Positions 1 to 8,125 of a DNA stretch of 64,000 nucleotides are shown here, piece after piece; the stretch's first letter is position 1; each line of letters opens with the position of its first letter. A program made the position numbers and the translations under genes. The stretch spans positions 1,364,001 through 1,428,000 of the forward strand of contig NZ_JPNB01000002.1 in the NCBI RefSeq assembly GCF_000732725.1, read 5' to 3'. This DNA comes from Kineothrix alysoides (GTDB taxonomy: Bacteria; Bacillota; Clostridia; Lachnospirales; Lachnospiraceae). The notes under the pieces are model-generated. The model was given only the letters and a program-made list of their open reading frames with translations, did no database searches and was not told the origin of the DNA.

Positions 1-460
1 CAACGATGGAGGAGGACAGAATATAGCCGTATTTCTTATCCAATTCGGGCTGTAAGATATATCTCCAACCGGCTTCTTCCATTCCGCCGCCAAATAACAT
101 AAGCGGAGGTAAAATTATGAGCAGATAGAGAGGGTTCATTCCTTCCGTCCCGTTTATGATAATTTGAGGTATTAAGTACACCGCGTTCAATATGATAACA
201 AGCAAGTAAAAGCGTATAGGGCTTTTGAAAGTAAAAACATTTTTTATCCATTCTTTGAAGCCTGTAATCTCATTGCTTTTCTTGAGCGTTATATATGACG
301 CGATTGTGGGCGAGAAGCCGCCGAGCAAATACGGAATATACATCCAATAATTATTTTCAATCGTAATTCCGAACTGCCCGAGAAGAATACATATCCCCCA
401 TAAGATCAGTGCTATACCAAAGGTCAGAGCGGTAAATTGTGTTATAATTTTTCTATTCAT
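1..460 (-). CDS. CPBP-family intramembrane protease (partial, runs off left edge)
   Basis: Reading the minus strand from an ATG at 460 gives an open frame to the window edge (153 codons, no stop). It holds several hydrophobic membrane segments and the family motif EEAGWR at about residues 128-133, the first catalytic box of CPBP (Rce1/CAAX-type) glutamic intramembrane proteases. The later motifs lie outside the window. A strong ribosome binding site (AAGGAGGAAG) precedes the start. The gene lies about 18 nt downstream of the MarR gene on the same strand, so the two probably form one transcript under MarR control. In Gram-positives such proteins often serve in immunity or peptide processing; the substrate here is unknown. 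Confidence 0.85.
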   Translation of the reverse strand, partial: MNRKIITQFTALTFGIALILWGICILLGQFGITIENNYWMYIPYLLGGFSPTIASYITLKKSNEITGFKEWIKNVFTFKSPIRFYLLVIILNAVYLIPQIIINGTEGMNPLYLLIILPPLMLFGGGMEEAGWRYILQPELDKKYGYILSSSIV

Positions 461-478
461 AATAAAATAACTTCCTCC

Positions 479-961
479 TTAATTCATGTCAAAGTTGGCT
501 GTTTCTTCAAATCCGTCCTGTGTTTCGCCGTCAAAGCAATAGAGCTTTTTAAGCATACCCCAAAAACTTTCAAGCTCAGATTCAGTAAATCCTTTAAATA
601 TTTCTGCGAAAAAATTCATACCCCGCATATAACATTCAATAAAATCATTTTTTCTTTCTTCGCTTATTTCAATGTTGTAAGCGCGTTTATCCGTTTCAGA
701 CGGAATAATTTTAACAAATCCTTTCTTCTCCATAGCGTCTACAAGCTGTTTAACATTCTGCTTTGTAGTTCCCATTTTCTTTGCAATGCTGTTTAATGAC
801 GCTTCCCCTTTCGGCAAATGAATAATTGCAATCAACGCCATTAACTGTCGCGAAGTCAGAGATTCCAACGCTTTATCGCCTTTGACCTGTAGCTTATTTG
901 AAACTGAAAATAAGGTCGCATAAGTCTGTTGCCAAAGGAACATCTCGCGGGTATATTCCAT
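479..961 (-). CDS. MarR-family transcriptional regulator
   Basis: A 160-residue winged-helix protein. The segment LTSRQLMALIAIIHLPKGEA is followed by the recognition helix region (IAKKMGTTKQNVKQLVDAME) and a wing (KIIPSETDKRAYNIEISEE), the usual MarR layout, with helical dimerisation ends. An upstream in-frame ATG at 1000 exists, but the ATG at 961 is chosen because AGGAGGTGTTATTG stands directly before it. It precedes the CPBP protease gene and probably controls itself and that gene through palindromes in its own promoter region. The ligand is unknown. Confidence 0.88.
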   Translation of the reverse strand: MEYTREMFLWQQTYATLFSVSNKLQVKGDKALESLTSRQLMALIAIIHLPKGEASLNSIAKKMGTTKQNVKQLVDAMEKKGFVKIIPSETDKRAYNIEISEERKNDFIECYMRGMNFFAEIFKGFTESELESFWGMLKKLYCFDGETQDGFEETANFDMN

Positions 962-981
962 CAATAACACCTCCTCTATAA

Positions 982-1046
982 TTAGACAACATATTGTCAA
1001 ATAAGATTATAACACAAATAATAAATTTGTAAATATATTGTCTAAA
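982..1046 (-). promoter_or_regulatory. Promoter and paired operators of the MarR-CPBP operon
   Basis: On the minus strand, -35 TTTACA (1028-1033) and -10 TATAAT (1006-1011) are 16 nt apart. A near-palindrome TTAGACAACATATTGTCAA covers 982-1000, just downstream of the -10. A matching half site (minus strand TTTAGACAATAT) lies at 1035-1046, just upstream of the -35. This placement fits autorepression by the MarR protein. Sites are seen; binding is inferred. Confidence 0.6.
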
Positions 1047-1264
1047 TATTTTCGTTTTTATTTTATGCAGCTTTATTAACTCGAGCAAGTCGTGGTGATG
1101 AGCCAAGATTCCAGAGGAAGATATCAAATCGAAGCGAAATGCAAAGACGCCCCTTTTTTGTATGAAGTTCGATTTCCATCTTCGTTTTTATACGCCTATT
1201 TATAAAGAGTAGTATTTTTTCCTTTTTCGTTCAGCAGAATTCTGAGCGGGAAACCGATAAGTAA

Positions 1265-1313
1265 AAAGCTGAAAACTCACATAAAAATGATATTTTTGCG
1301 AGTTTTCAGCTTT
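1265..1313. terminator. Strong stem-loop, possible bidirectional terminator
   Basis: Perfect 14-bp inverted repeat (AAAGCTGAAAACTC and its complement) with a short inner A/T stem, ending in AAA or TTT on either side. It lies in the 660-nt stretch 962-1624 between two MarR genes. Apart from this stem and the one at 1383, that stretch shows no gene. Confidence 0.5.
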
Positions 1314-1382
1314 CTTTGTAAAAGAAAAGTAATAGGAAAGTATGCCTATTACAGAGGGGATTAATGCGCAGCTATACGCGCG

Positions 1383-1443
1383 GAATAAAAGCTGTGCTGT
1401 CGGAGAGTTTGGCCGCGGGAGCGCGCGCAGCCCACTTTTATTC
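1383..1443. repeat. GC-rich imperfect hairpin in intergenic region
   Basis: GAATAAAAG (1383-1391) pairs with CTTTTATTC (1435-1443). The stem continues through TGTGCTG/CAGCCCA with one mismatch, around a GC-rich loop. It is unlike the AT-rich surroundings. It could be a structured RNA, an old terminator or a dispersed palindrome; its nature is not known from this window. Confidence 0.35.
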
Positions 1444-1624
1444 TACTTATTTGATGCCCTAAAATTGGAAATGATATTCGAATGGTGCAGCATTCTGTGC
1501 AGGAATGCGTAAGTGCTCTGTCTTGTCGTATCTGTAATCCGCGTCCCCATTTCTCAGACTAAATATAAAAGCCGAATTATATTATTAATATCTTAATCCT
1601 ATTTTGGCAATTCCCCATAAGTTT

Positions 1625-2068
1625 CTACAATTTATTATCCAAAAAATTATCAAATGCTTTTAACATTTTTATAAGAATTTCTGTATCCTTTGGAGATAAT
1701 TGTTCCATATAAGTTGAAAGTAGGGTATATTCCTCCTTATGATGATTATCGTGCTCTTTAAAGTGTAATTGTCCCAATGGAGATAAATGTAAGACAACCT
1801 CATTTTCTGTCTCCGGGGAAAGTTTCTTGATGACTAATTGTTTCTCACACAATTTAGTAACCATTTGTGAAACGGCACCCTTAGTTATCCCTTGTAACTT
1901 TGCTAATTTTGTAATATTAATATTATTGTTTCTGCCAATGAGATCAATGGTATGCACTTCGTGAACAGTGAGTGAAATACCGGAAGTAAAATGCATAGAC
2001 TTTTTCTCTATGGCAGTAAATTTATGATTTATGCTATAGAACAACTCGATTACATCTTCTATTCTCAA
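1625..2068 (-). CDS. MarR-family transcriptional regulator
   Basis: A 147-residue winged-helix regulator. The helix-turn-helix lies at about residues 50-75 (ITKLAKLQGITKGAVSQMV), followed by the wing (IKKLSPETENEVVLHLSPLG) and a C-terminal dimer helix. The start codon is TTG at 2066-2068, preceded by GGGGGAGGGAGTCAT. It is divergent from the membrane protein gene at 2210, with matching palindromes in the shared promoter region. It is therefore inferred to repress both itself and that gene. Confidence 0.87.
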   Translation of the reverse strand: MRIEDVIELFYSINHKFTAIEKKSMHFTSGISLTVHEVHTIDLIGRNNNINITKLAKLQGITKGAVSQMVTKLCEKQLVIKKLSPETENEVVLHLSPLGQLHFKEHDNHHKEEYTLLSTYMEQLSPKDTEILIKMLKAFDNFLDNKL

Positions 2069-2083
2069 ATGACTCCCTCCCCC

Positions 2084-2195
2084 GTTTAGTATTTAAACAT
2101 GGTGTAACATAGGGCATCCTTTATGTCAAGAAAAAAAGAATTTTTTCTTGACCTTCAAAGAATGCTGTGATACTATCTGTTTAGAAACTAAACAG
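2084..2195. promoter_or_regulatory. Divergent promoters with MarR-type operators
   Basis: Rightward promoter: TTGACC (2148-2153), 17-nt spacer, TACTAT (2171-2176). The perfect palindrome CTGTTTAGAAACTAAACAG (2177-2195) starts right after the -10. A related palindrome GTTTAGTATTTAAAC (2084-2098) sits before the MarR start on the other strand. Between them a 12+4+12 perfect inverted repeat (about 2126-2153) carries both back-to-back -35 boxes (TTGACA leftward, TTGACC rightward). The layout suggests joint repression by the adjacent MarR protein. Confidence 0.65.
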
Positions 2196-2209
2196 AGGAG
2201 GGGTAAAAA

Positions 2210-2686
2210 ATGCATATGATTTATGTTATTGGAGTTATGCTCGTTATTCCAGCAATATGTGTTGCTATTGATTATTCAAGAAAACCAAAGGAGGACCTTC
2301 TTTTTTTGTTCTGTAAATGGTTTGTGTTCTGGGCGATTGGTATACGGGGGATAACTGGAGGACTTATGCAGACATTGAATCCGGCTTATACCGCATGGCT
2401 TTTACAGACAGGCACGGACAATTATATAATCATTCGAGAACTGGGAGGTGCCAATCTTTCATTCGGAGTTTTGGGAATTATATCGATATTTTCGCATAGT
2501 TACAGGAAAGCAGCCGCTCTCAGCTGCGCTATATTTTTACTGGTTGCTGCAGTGATACACATCAGCAGACTATCCGTAATAGAATTAAGTGAAGTCATGT
2601 CACTGGTCGGTGACCTATTCGTTGTTGCAATTGCTGTTATGGTATTTGCTGAGGATAAGAAGAGAACTAATAAAATGAATAGTTAG
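2210..2686 (+). CDS. Small polytopic membrane protein (DUF6790-like)
   Basis: A 158-residue protein with about four hydrophobic segments and a charged tail (AEDKKRTNKMNS). The central part (GGLMQTLNPAYTAWLL, then IRELGGANLSFGVLGI) resembles what I recall of the DUF6790 family; this is recognition by eye. The start follows GGAGGGGTAAAAA. It is divergent from a MarR gene and has an operator palindrome between its -10 and start, so it is probably the regulated target. Its function is unknown. Confidence 0.7.
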   Translation: MHMIYVIGVMLVIPAICVAIDYSRKPKEDLLFLFCKWFVFWAIGIRGITGGLMQTLNPAYTAWLLQTGTDNYIIIRELGGANLSFGVLGIISIFSHSYRKAAALSCAIFLLVAAVIHISRLSVIELSEVMSLVGDLFVVAIAVMVFAEDKKRTNKMNS

Positions 2687-2709
2687 GCATTTATTGAGAA
2701 ATAACAAAA

Positions 2710-2835
2710 GATAAAGCTAATATCCACTCGCCGTATATTGTCGCATCTACAGAAAATGGAAATCAATGGCTGACAAAAAATATAGCGAAAAATAAGAGAA
2801 TATGTGAAAGACTTGATTTAGATTATTTGCTTTAG
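2710..2835 (+). pseudogene. Possible 41-codon gene fragment
   Basis: An open stretch without a proper start or ribosome site reads like real protein (SPYIVASTENGNQWLTKNI, then KRICERLDLDYLL) and ends at TAG. It may be the tail of a lost gene. I do not recognise the family. The rest of 2687-3019 is AT-rich, with no other feature except the VanW ribosome site near 3002. Confidence 0.25.
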
Positions 2836-3019
2836 AATCTATAACCTTTTACAAAAGATTACAAAGTACTTTATTGATTTCTAATCAATAAAAATTAAAT
2901 AATCTTAAGAAGTTATAAGCTGGAAAAGGCAGGTTATTTATGTTACGCTTAAAAAGGTCAGCGATTTAGAGAGTATTAATCGCTAAATAGCATGATTTTT
3001 AAAAGGAGATAAAAGCGTA

Positions 3020-3850
3020 ATGAATAAGTGGACAAAATTTGTGGCTTTGACGCTATGCCTTTGCTTATTGCCCGGTATGGCGGTGCAGGCGAGAGAGATT
3101 CCGACAGGAGGAATCGACTATACTTCAGTGTTTGATGCGGATTACTATTATAATAACTATCCCGATGTACAGAAGGCGGTGGAACATGATGCGGATAAGC
3201 TCCTTATGCATTTCATAACTTCTGGAATGAAGGAAGGGCGCATAGGCAAGGCAGAGTTCGATGTGCGTGCTTATATGAGAAATAATCTCGACTTAATTCC
3301 TGTTTTGGGCATAAAGGATCTGAGCGCGTATTATTATCATTATATCCAATCAGGCAAAGCGGAGGGGCGCGTGGCTACCCAAACAGGCACGCAGACGGAT
3401 GTGAATGAGATTTCTTCCTATTCCACAAAGTACAATATCGACGAAGACAGAGCGGTAAATGTAGAGCTTGCATCCGCAAGAATAGACGGTATGGTGATCC
3501 AACCGAAGGAGACATTTTCTTTCAGCAAATCCATCCTCTCAAGAACCTTGGAAAACGGCTATAAGGTGGCACCTTCTTTTGCCAGTGGGAGAGTTGTGAC
3601 GAGCATAGGCGGAGGAATCTGTCAGGTGTCCTCAACCCTCTACGTGGCGATGCTGCTTTCCTCCATTCCGGCGACAGAGCGCTACACGCATTCCCTGGAG
3701 GTGGATTATGTACCTCAGGGACTCGATTCGGCAATCGTAGAAGGCGCGAAAGACCTGAAATTCAAAAATCCTTATGATTATCCGGTTTGTATCCATTCTA
3801 TCGTGGAGGATGGCAATTTAACGGTGAGCATCAGCAAGGTGACGGAATAA
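3020..3850 (+). CDS. Secreted VanW-family protein
   Basis: A 276-residue protein with a clear N-terminal signal peptide ending near VQA (about residue 24). Residues 35-120 hold two similar segments (FDADYYYNNYPDVQKAV and YMRNNLDLIPVLGI, each followed by an SGxxEGR motif), a repeat type found in surface proteins. Residues about 145-275 form the VanW domain with the hallmark IGGGICQVSSTLYVAMLLS. VanW proteins are associated with the cell wall and some vancomycin clusters, but the biochemical role is unknown. The gene appears monocistronic; AAAAGGAG stands upstream of ATG. A second VanW protein is at 26684. Confidence 0.85.
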   Translation: MNKWTKFVALTLCLCLLPGMAVQAREIPTGGIDYTSVFDADYYYNNYPDVQKAVEHDADKLLMHFITSGMKEGRIGKAEFDVRAYMRNNLDLIPVLGIKDLSAYYYHYIQSGKAEGRVATQTGTQTDVNEISSYSTKYNIDEDRAVNVELASARIDGMVIQPKETFSFSKSILSRTLENGYKVAPSFASGRVVTSIGGGICQVSSTLYVAMLLSSIPATERYTHSLEVDYVPQGLDSAIVEGAKDLKFKNPYDYPVCIHSIVEDGNLTVSISKVTE

Positions 3851-3985
3851 CCGAATAGATAGAAATAAAATGAAGTTAATAAAATGAAGTTAGTAAAATA
3901 GAATTAATAAAATAAAAATAATAAAACAAAGCTGATAATCAGAAATAAAACAATTTAGAAATAATTAGAAAAAATACAATTAGTG
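3851..3985. repeat. AT-rich degenerate tandem repeats
   Basis: Repeated units of the type AATAAAATGAAGTT decay into A-rich sequence after the VanW stop. A similar A/T-rich degenerate stretch follows galT at 21235-21320. No gene is seen. Confidence 0.4.
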
Positions 3986-3986
3986 G

Positions 3987-4015
3987 TTGACAAATCAACC
4001 GGTTATATGTAAAAT
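3987..4015 (+). promoter_or_regulatory. Promoter of tRNA-Gly
   Basis: TTGACA (3987-3992), 17-nt spacer, TAAAAT (4010-4015), about 65 nt before the tRNA. An inverted repeat (ATGTAAAATAA near 4007-4017 with its complement near 4068-4078) brackets the region between promoter and tRNA. Confidence 0.6.
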
Positions 4016-4080
4016 AATCAATGTTGACGCGCCGAAAGAAAGCGTGCAGCAATATGGTTCATCATGGTTATTTTACATTT

Positions 4081-4153
4081 GCGCGAGTGGCTCAGTTGGT
4101 GGAGCACGACCTTGCCAAGGTCGGGGTCGCGGGTTCGAGTCCCGTCTCGCGCT
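4081..4153 (+). tRNA. tRNA-Gly (anticodon GCC)
   Basis: Cloverleaf by eye: acceptor GCGCGAG/CTCGCGC, D arm with the GTTGGTGG loop, anticodon stem CGACC/GGTCG around TTGCCAA (anticodon GCC), and T arm GCGGG-TTCGAGT-CCCGT. Discriminator T at 4153; CCA is not encoded. A decayed integrase gene lies just downstream, so its 3' end was probably an attachment site. Confidence 0.95.
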
Positions 4154-4312
4154 CTCTAGTAAATGCAGTATATTAGCGGTTTCCGAGGTTTTCGGGAGCC
4201 GTTATTTTTGTTTAAAATGGTTTTTTCTAAGGTTTTATTCTAAAGTTCTTGTATTTTGTCTTTATTATCCGTAGTTAACAATATTGTCCGCATAGTTATC
4301 CGCCACTATTTG

Positions 4313-4680
4313 TTACATGACAAGTGTAACATTCCCGTAATTTGTAAGCATAGTTTTACGCTATTCCCGATAATTTACGATACCAATTTGGGGGATGTAT
4401 TTTCATTTAATAGATTATAGGTGGCGAATGAATGTTTGTATTCGTGTAATGTATCCGCGGTATATTGTGTGTGGCATTGTATTGACGGAGAAACTTTTAA
4501 ATGCATAGGAATATGCATCTGGTGCGATGGAATATCCAAACTCGGAAACAAATAAAAAATTATTATCAGCAAATTTCGGGTATTTCAGTCGCATTTCTTT
4601 TTCCATAGAATATGACTGTCAATGGCTTTGTATAACAATTTTAAGAGCAGTAGGCCGAGGCAGGTCTGGTGTTTTCATAT
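4313..4680 (-). pseudogene. Tyrosine recombinase (integrase) remnant
   Basis: The minus strand shows integrase-like pieces in different frames. They are PKFADNNFLFVSEFGYSIAP with AYSYAFKSF, then LHEYKHSFATYNLLNENTSP-KLVS (the histidine box region of the catalytic domain), then TMLTNYGNVTLVM (C-terminal tail) ending at a TAA at 4313-4315. Frameshifts and stops separate them, so the gene is dead. It points at tRNA-Gly 160 nt away, the usual place for a prophage or island integrase. The upstream boundary is approximate. Confidence 0.65.
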
Positions 4681-4857
4681 CGGACAGATAACTATATTTA
4701 TCATAGCCCGGTGTCATAGTTAATAATGTGATTCTTTTACCTCATCTCAAGCCCCAAAAGCCTATCTGCTCGTCTGCTCATGTCAATTTCTTCTTGACCT
4801 CAATTTTTGATTGTTTAATTCTGCTCATAAGTGTGGCTGGCAAAAAGGAAAACAAGC

Positions 4858-4929
4858 ATGCGTACTTTTTTTATTGAGGATTTGGGAGCTATCATATCCG
4901 CGCTGGCAGGGGCTCAGAAAGAAGCTTAG
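4858..4929 (+). CDS. Tiny phage-type protein (23 aa)
   Basis: ATG at 4858 with AAGGAAAACAAGC before it gives MRTFFIEDLGAIISALAGAQ plus KEA. Together with the next small gene, placed upstream of a tail-fibre gene, it resembles the very small genes found between tail and lysis genes of Clostridia phages. Function is unknown; it could also be the tail of a truncated gene. Confidence 0.4.
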   Translation: MRTFFIEDLGAIISALAGAQKEA

Positions 4930-4943
4930 GAAGGAGCGTGATT

Positions 4944-5048
4944 ATGGAAGAATTTTATAGGGATCATATCAAGAATGAAGAGATTACAATGGATGATGTA
5001 CCTAAGCGGTGGAAAGCAGTAACGGAAAAGTGGCTGGATAGTAATTAA
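4944..5048 (+). CDS. XkdX/CD1375-like small phage protein (34 aa)
   Basis: The reading frame has a strong ribosome site (AGGAAGGAGCGTGATT before ATG). It encodes an acidic peptide with the pattern YRDHIKNEEITMDDVPKRW. That matches the small XkdX/CD1375-type proteins next to phage tail-fibre genes (Y-R, then I-x-x-V-P-x-R-W). It starts 14 nt after the previous tiny gene. The IS30 element begins about 30 nt after its stop, separating it from the tail-fibre gene. The family match is by pattern only. Confidence 0.6.
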   Translation: MEEFYRDHIKNEEITMDDVPKRWKAVTEKWLDSN

Positions 5049-5066
5049 AATACGCATGTAGAAATT

Positions 5067-6806
5067 CCCTGGATAATTTTGGCTTAATTGAAAAGTTAAG
5101 TTCTACTTTTGATATCTCCGCATTTCATGCGGACTTTAATTCCAGATTATCCTTAACAAAGAGGTGATTTTCTATTATAATAGAACTAATAACACAGAAA
5201 TCAGTTGATTCTTTGCATGAGAATGGGACATCTGGAACTAGTGTGCGAGACTAAATTCCACATGTCTGTGATGTAAGACTAAGTTCTATGCAGTGGAATC
5301 CGCCTATGCTATCTAGTTCTAATTTATTTTAGTAATCCTGGTTTCAGATTTACATGATCTGGTTTAATCTCTTTCAGGTTCAAACAGTCATGGAGCCTAT
5401 TATCCAGGAGCAGCTGAGACAGTTCAAATGGACTATGTCCGTTTAGGCTGTCTCTTTTTTCGCTATTGATATGATTCATAAGAAGGGTGACTCTCTGATC
5501 GTCCAAATCTTCAAATGAAGTCCCCTTTGGTCTGACATATCGTATATACTCATGATTCTTTTCTAAGGCTCCTTTTTGATTGGAGCGATACGGATCGCAA
5601 TAATATACAGCAGTTCGTTTTTCTCCAGTTAGGGAGGTCTCCAATTCGTCGGGATTTTGGAACTCATGGCCGTTGTCAGTAAGGATCACTTCAAACAGCT
5701 TCCGAAACACCTCTATGCCTAATGCTTCTGTCAGTGAATCAAAGATCCGCTTAATTTCTGTCTGCGTCTGTTCTCTTAAAAGGAATATCAACATCAGATT
5801 GCAGCTACGAAATAGCATCGTCATGAAGCACGGCTTTGTACCTGCTCGCCCCTCCACAGTATCAAGTTCTACGATGCTGCCAGTAAAACCATTCGCTAAA
5901 AGCATTTGAAAATCTTTATAGGCCCGGTCAATCCGGAAGGTACGGTTATTCATACTGCAAGTGGTGGATGTCTTTCTCTTTTTATATTTGACTTTACGCC
6001 TTAGATCAAGGTTTCTCACATCAAAAACACCACTTGCGATATAAGTATAAGCAGTACGCCTGGAACATCCTAACTTCTGAGCATGTGTGGCATAAATATG
6101 CCCCAGAGACTGTCCTTTCTTAATCAAAGGAGTCAGGAGATCATTCATTTCCTGTATCCGCTCCGGTGTCTGATTAATCCCTTCCCGACTTGAGATAAGA
6201 ACATCTCTATAATTATCGTCGGCGTATTTAGAAGAGTAAATTTTCTGCTCCAGTAAGCAATTCACACGTTTCAGACATCCATTGCATACATAGGGTGGTT
6301 TATTAAGTTTCGCACACTGCCTAGGCTTGTATTCCTTGCAAACTTTTTCACACTGGTGTTTGTGACAGGACCGACATAGTTTTATACATTCCTCATCACC
6401 ACAAGCATGTAGCATCTTGCACTTATTGGCTCTGGGATTTGTATCATCTCTGTTGTGGCTGCAGGGAACTTTAGCAAAACTTCTTGATTTGCTGTGTTCT
6501 TTTATTTGAGTGTGCTTGCGAATTTCTTTTGAGATGGTACTTGGATCTTTGCCGGTTAATGCAGCGATTGCCCGGAAGGATTTTCCTTCAGCTAAACCGT
6601 GCTCTATAGATATACGCTGGGATAAGGTAAGGTGTTTATGATTGCCAGTAGGTCTGTTGTTCATGGTGACCTCTCTTTCTGCACAGGAGGGCAATCAACT
6701 GCTCCTTTATTATACAGAAAAAGTGGTGCGGAGGTAATTTCTACAGGGGTAGAATTTACTCTTGCCAACTAGAAATTAAGTTTTCATTCTACCCTGGATA
6801 ATTTTG
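5067..6806. mobile_element. IS30-family insertion sequence with 15-bp direct repeats
   Basis: CCCTGGATAATTTTG occurs at 5067-5081 and 6792-6806, flanking an element of about 1.71 kb (5082-6791) with one transposase gene. Imperfect terminal inverted repeats are visible: TTGAAAAGTTAAGTTCTACTT on the left against ATGAAAACTTAATTTCTAGTT read inward from the right. The flanking repeat is most simply a target duplication. Fifteen bp is longer than the 2-3 bp of classical IS30. Removing one copy rejoins a phage-like small gene with the promoter of the tail-fibre gene. Confidence 0.8.
5324..6664 (-). CDS. IS30-family transposase
   Basis: A 446-residue protein. The N-terminal helix-turn-helix contains LTLSQRISIEHGLAEGKSFR and TGKDPSTISKEIRKH, typical of IS30. 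A cysteine-rich segment follows (several CxxC-type pairs around residues 70-140), as in the longer IS30 subgroup. The integrase core keeps the DDE triad: D in ELDTVEG, D in LTDNGHEFQ and E in KGALEKNHEYIR. The ATG at 6664 is preferred over 6694 because AAAGAGGTCACC precedes it. All motifs are present, so it is probably active. Confidence 0.93.
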   Translation of the reverse strand: MNNRPTGNHKHLTLSQRISIEHGLAEGKSFRAIAALTGKDPSTISKEIRKHTQIKEHSKSRSFAKVPCSHNRDDTNPRANKCKMLHACGDEECIKLCRSCHKHQCEKVCKEYKPRQCAKLNKPPYVCNGCLKRVNCLLEQKIYSSKYADDNYRDVLISSREGINQTPERIQEMNDLLTPLIKKGQSLGHIYATHAQKLGCSRRTAYTYIASGVFDVRNLDLRRKVKYKKRKTSTTCSMNNRTFRIDRAYKDFQMLLANGFTGSIVELDTVEGRAGTKPCFMTMLFRSCNLMLIFLLREQTQTEIKRIFDSLTEALGIEVFRKLFEVILTDNGHEFQNPDELETSLTGEKRTAVYYCDPYRSNQKGALEKNHEYIRYVRPKGTSFEDLDDQRVTLLMNHINSEKRDSLNGHSPFELSQLLLDNRLHDCLNLKEIKPDHVNLKPGLLK

Positions 6807-6819
6807 TATATATTCACTA

Positions 6820-6848
6820 TTGAAAAATACGAACATATGTTCTATATT
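6820..6848 (+). promoter_or_regulatory. SOS (LexA) box inside promoter of the tail-fibre gene
   Basis: -35 TTGAAA (6820-6825) and -10 TATATT (6843-6848) with a 17-nt spacer. The spacer contains CGAACATATGTTCT (6830-6843). This matches the Gram-positive LexA/DinR consensus CGAAC-N4-GTTCG at all but the final base. LexA bound here would block RNA polymerase. Confidence 0.65.
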
Positions 6849-6908
6849 ATGATTAACACATGTGGAAGAACTATTAACCGACAAAATTTAAAACGAAAGG
6901 AAAGTATT

Positions 6909-8084
6909 ATGCAAAAAGGATTTCAGAAGGTGTACGTTCATAGTTGTGGCGATGGCGTTATTGCAACACCGGTTATTGGAGAAAATGGAAATTGGTATGT
7001 TGGAAATGACGATACCGGCGTAAAAGCAGAAGGATTTGATGGAAAAGACGGCGAGATGGGTCCGGTTGGCCCTCAGGGACCGAAAGGTGAGCAGGGCGAC
7101 GTTGGGCCGGAAGGTCCTCAGGGCTTAAAAGGTGATGCCGGAGCAGAAGGCCCTCAGGGACCAAAGGGTGAAAAGGGCGAGCAGGGAGAAGCTGGTCTGC
7201 AGGGGCCGGTAGGTGAAACGCCTGAATTGGCCGCAAACTTAACCACAACGGTTGCCGGTAAAGCTTTAGACGCAACGATGGGAAAGACTCTTGATGATAA
7301 AATTAGTGATTTGAATATTGAATTTGAAGGATTCAAAACGTCTTTTCAGAATGGCTGTAACACAATTGCCGGCAAAGTAACGGAATTGGGATGTGCTACA
7401 GCCGGTAATGCAGGTCCCAATGTCATCGCTCAAAATATTGAGATAGTGGCAAATAAAAAATACAATGACGGCGTAGCTGCCACAAAAGTCGGAACGGCCA
7501 CGGCAAGCCAAGTATTAAGCGGATATACTTTTACGAATAATAATGGCGTGGGGCTATCCGGAGCAATGGCGAACAAGGGAGCGGTAAACGCTTCGCTGAA
7601 CGCAGGGCAATCTTATACTATTCCAATTGGATATCATAATGGAGCCGGAACTATTTCTGCTAATTCATTAGCAAGTCAGACTCCTGCCACGGCAGCAGCC
7701 GGCAATATAAGTGCAGGCAAAACTGCATGGGTAAATGGAGTGAAGATAGATGGTACGGGTACAGATAATACCGACAGATATAATGAAGGTAGAGATTCTG
7801 TAGCGCTAAAGAGAATCAGTGTAGGAAATCTTTGGACAACCGGTCAAGATAGTGGCACGATTGATATCAAAAGTAAGTATGCAAAATGGAATACATTAAG
7901 CAATGCAAACTTTGTATTTGCGTGCGGAACGGCAGTAAAAGGAGGCCCGCAGGGACAGAATGATACAACAAGATGTTCTCCGTCATTATCATACAATGCC
8001 AGCACCGGGATTTTAACGGTCAATCCAAATGTAAACAATAATCTCAGAATAGAATACGATATATTGTTGTTCTATTGTGAATAA
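6909..8084 (+). CDS. Collagen-like phage tail-fibre protein
   Basis: A 391-residue protein. Residues about 42-103 are an uninterrupted Gly-X-Y collagen-like run (GEMGPVGPQGPKGEQG and so on) that would trimerise. Downstream, residues 105-300 resemble tail-fibre shafts (NIEIVANKKYNDG, then TATASQVLSGYTF, and a repeated Ala/Gly-rich pattern). The C-terminus (LRIEYDILLFYCE) is beta-rich. The ATG at 6909 is chosen because AAAGGAAAGTATT precedes it; the frame is open upstream to 6804 without a ribosome site. It is a prophage leftover or a domesticated surface fibre, and its promoter carries a LexA box. Confidence 0.75.
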   Translation: MQKGFQKVYVHSCGDGVIATPVIGENGNWYVGNDDTGVKAEGFDGKDGEMGPVGPQGPKGEQGDVGPEGPQGLKGDAGAEGPQGPKGEKGEQGEAGLQGPVGETPELAANLTTTVAGKALDATMGKTLDDKISDLNIEFEGFKTSFQNGCNTIAGKVTELGCATAGNAGPNVIAQNIEIVANKKYNDGVAATKVGTATASQVLSGYTFTNNNGVGLSGAMANKGAVNASLNAGQSYTIPIGYHNGAGTISANSLASQTPATAAAGNISAGKTAWVNGVKIDGTGTDNTDRYNEGRDSVALKRISVGNLWTTGQDSGTIDIKSKYAKWNTLSNANFVFACGTAVKGGPQGQNDTTRCSPSLSYNASTGILTVNPNVNNNLRIEYDILLFYCE

Positions 8085-8125
8085 AGTCAAAAGTGGTTAA
8101 AACAGAATAAGTAAAAGCGCCAGAG

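Noticed and set aside
3987-4274. Plus-strand open frame across tRNA-Gly
   Set aside because: It overlaps a clear tRNA gene completely and has no protein-like features.
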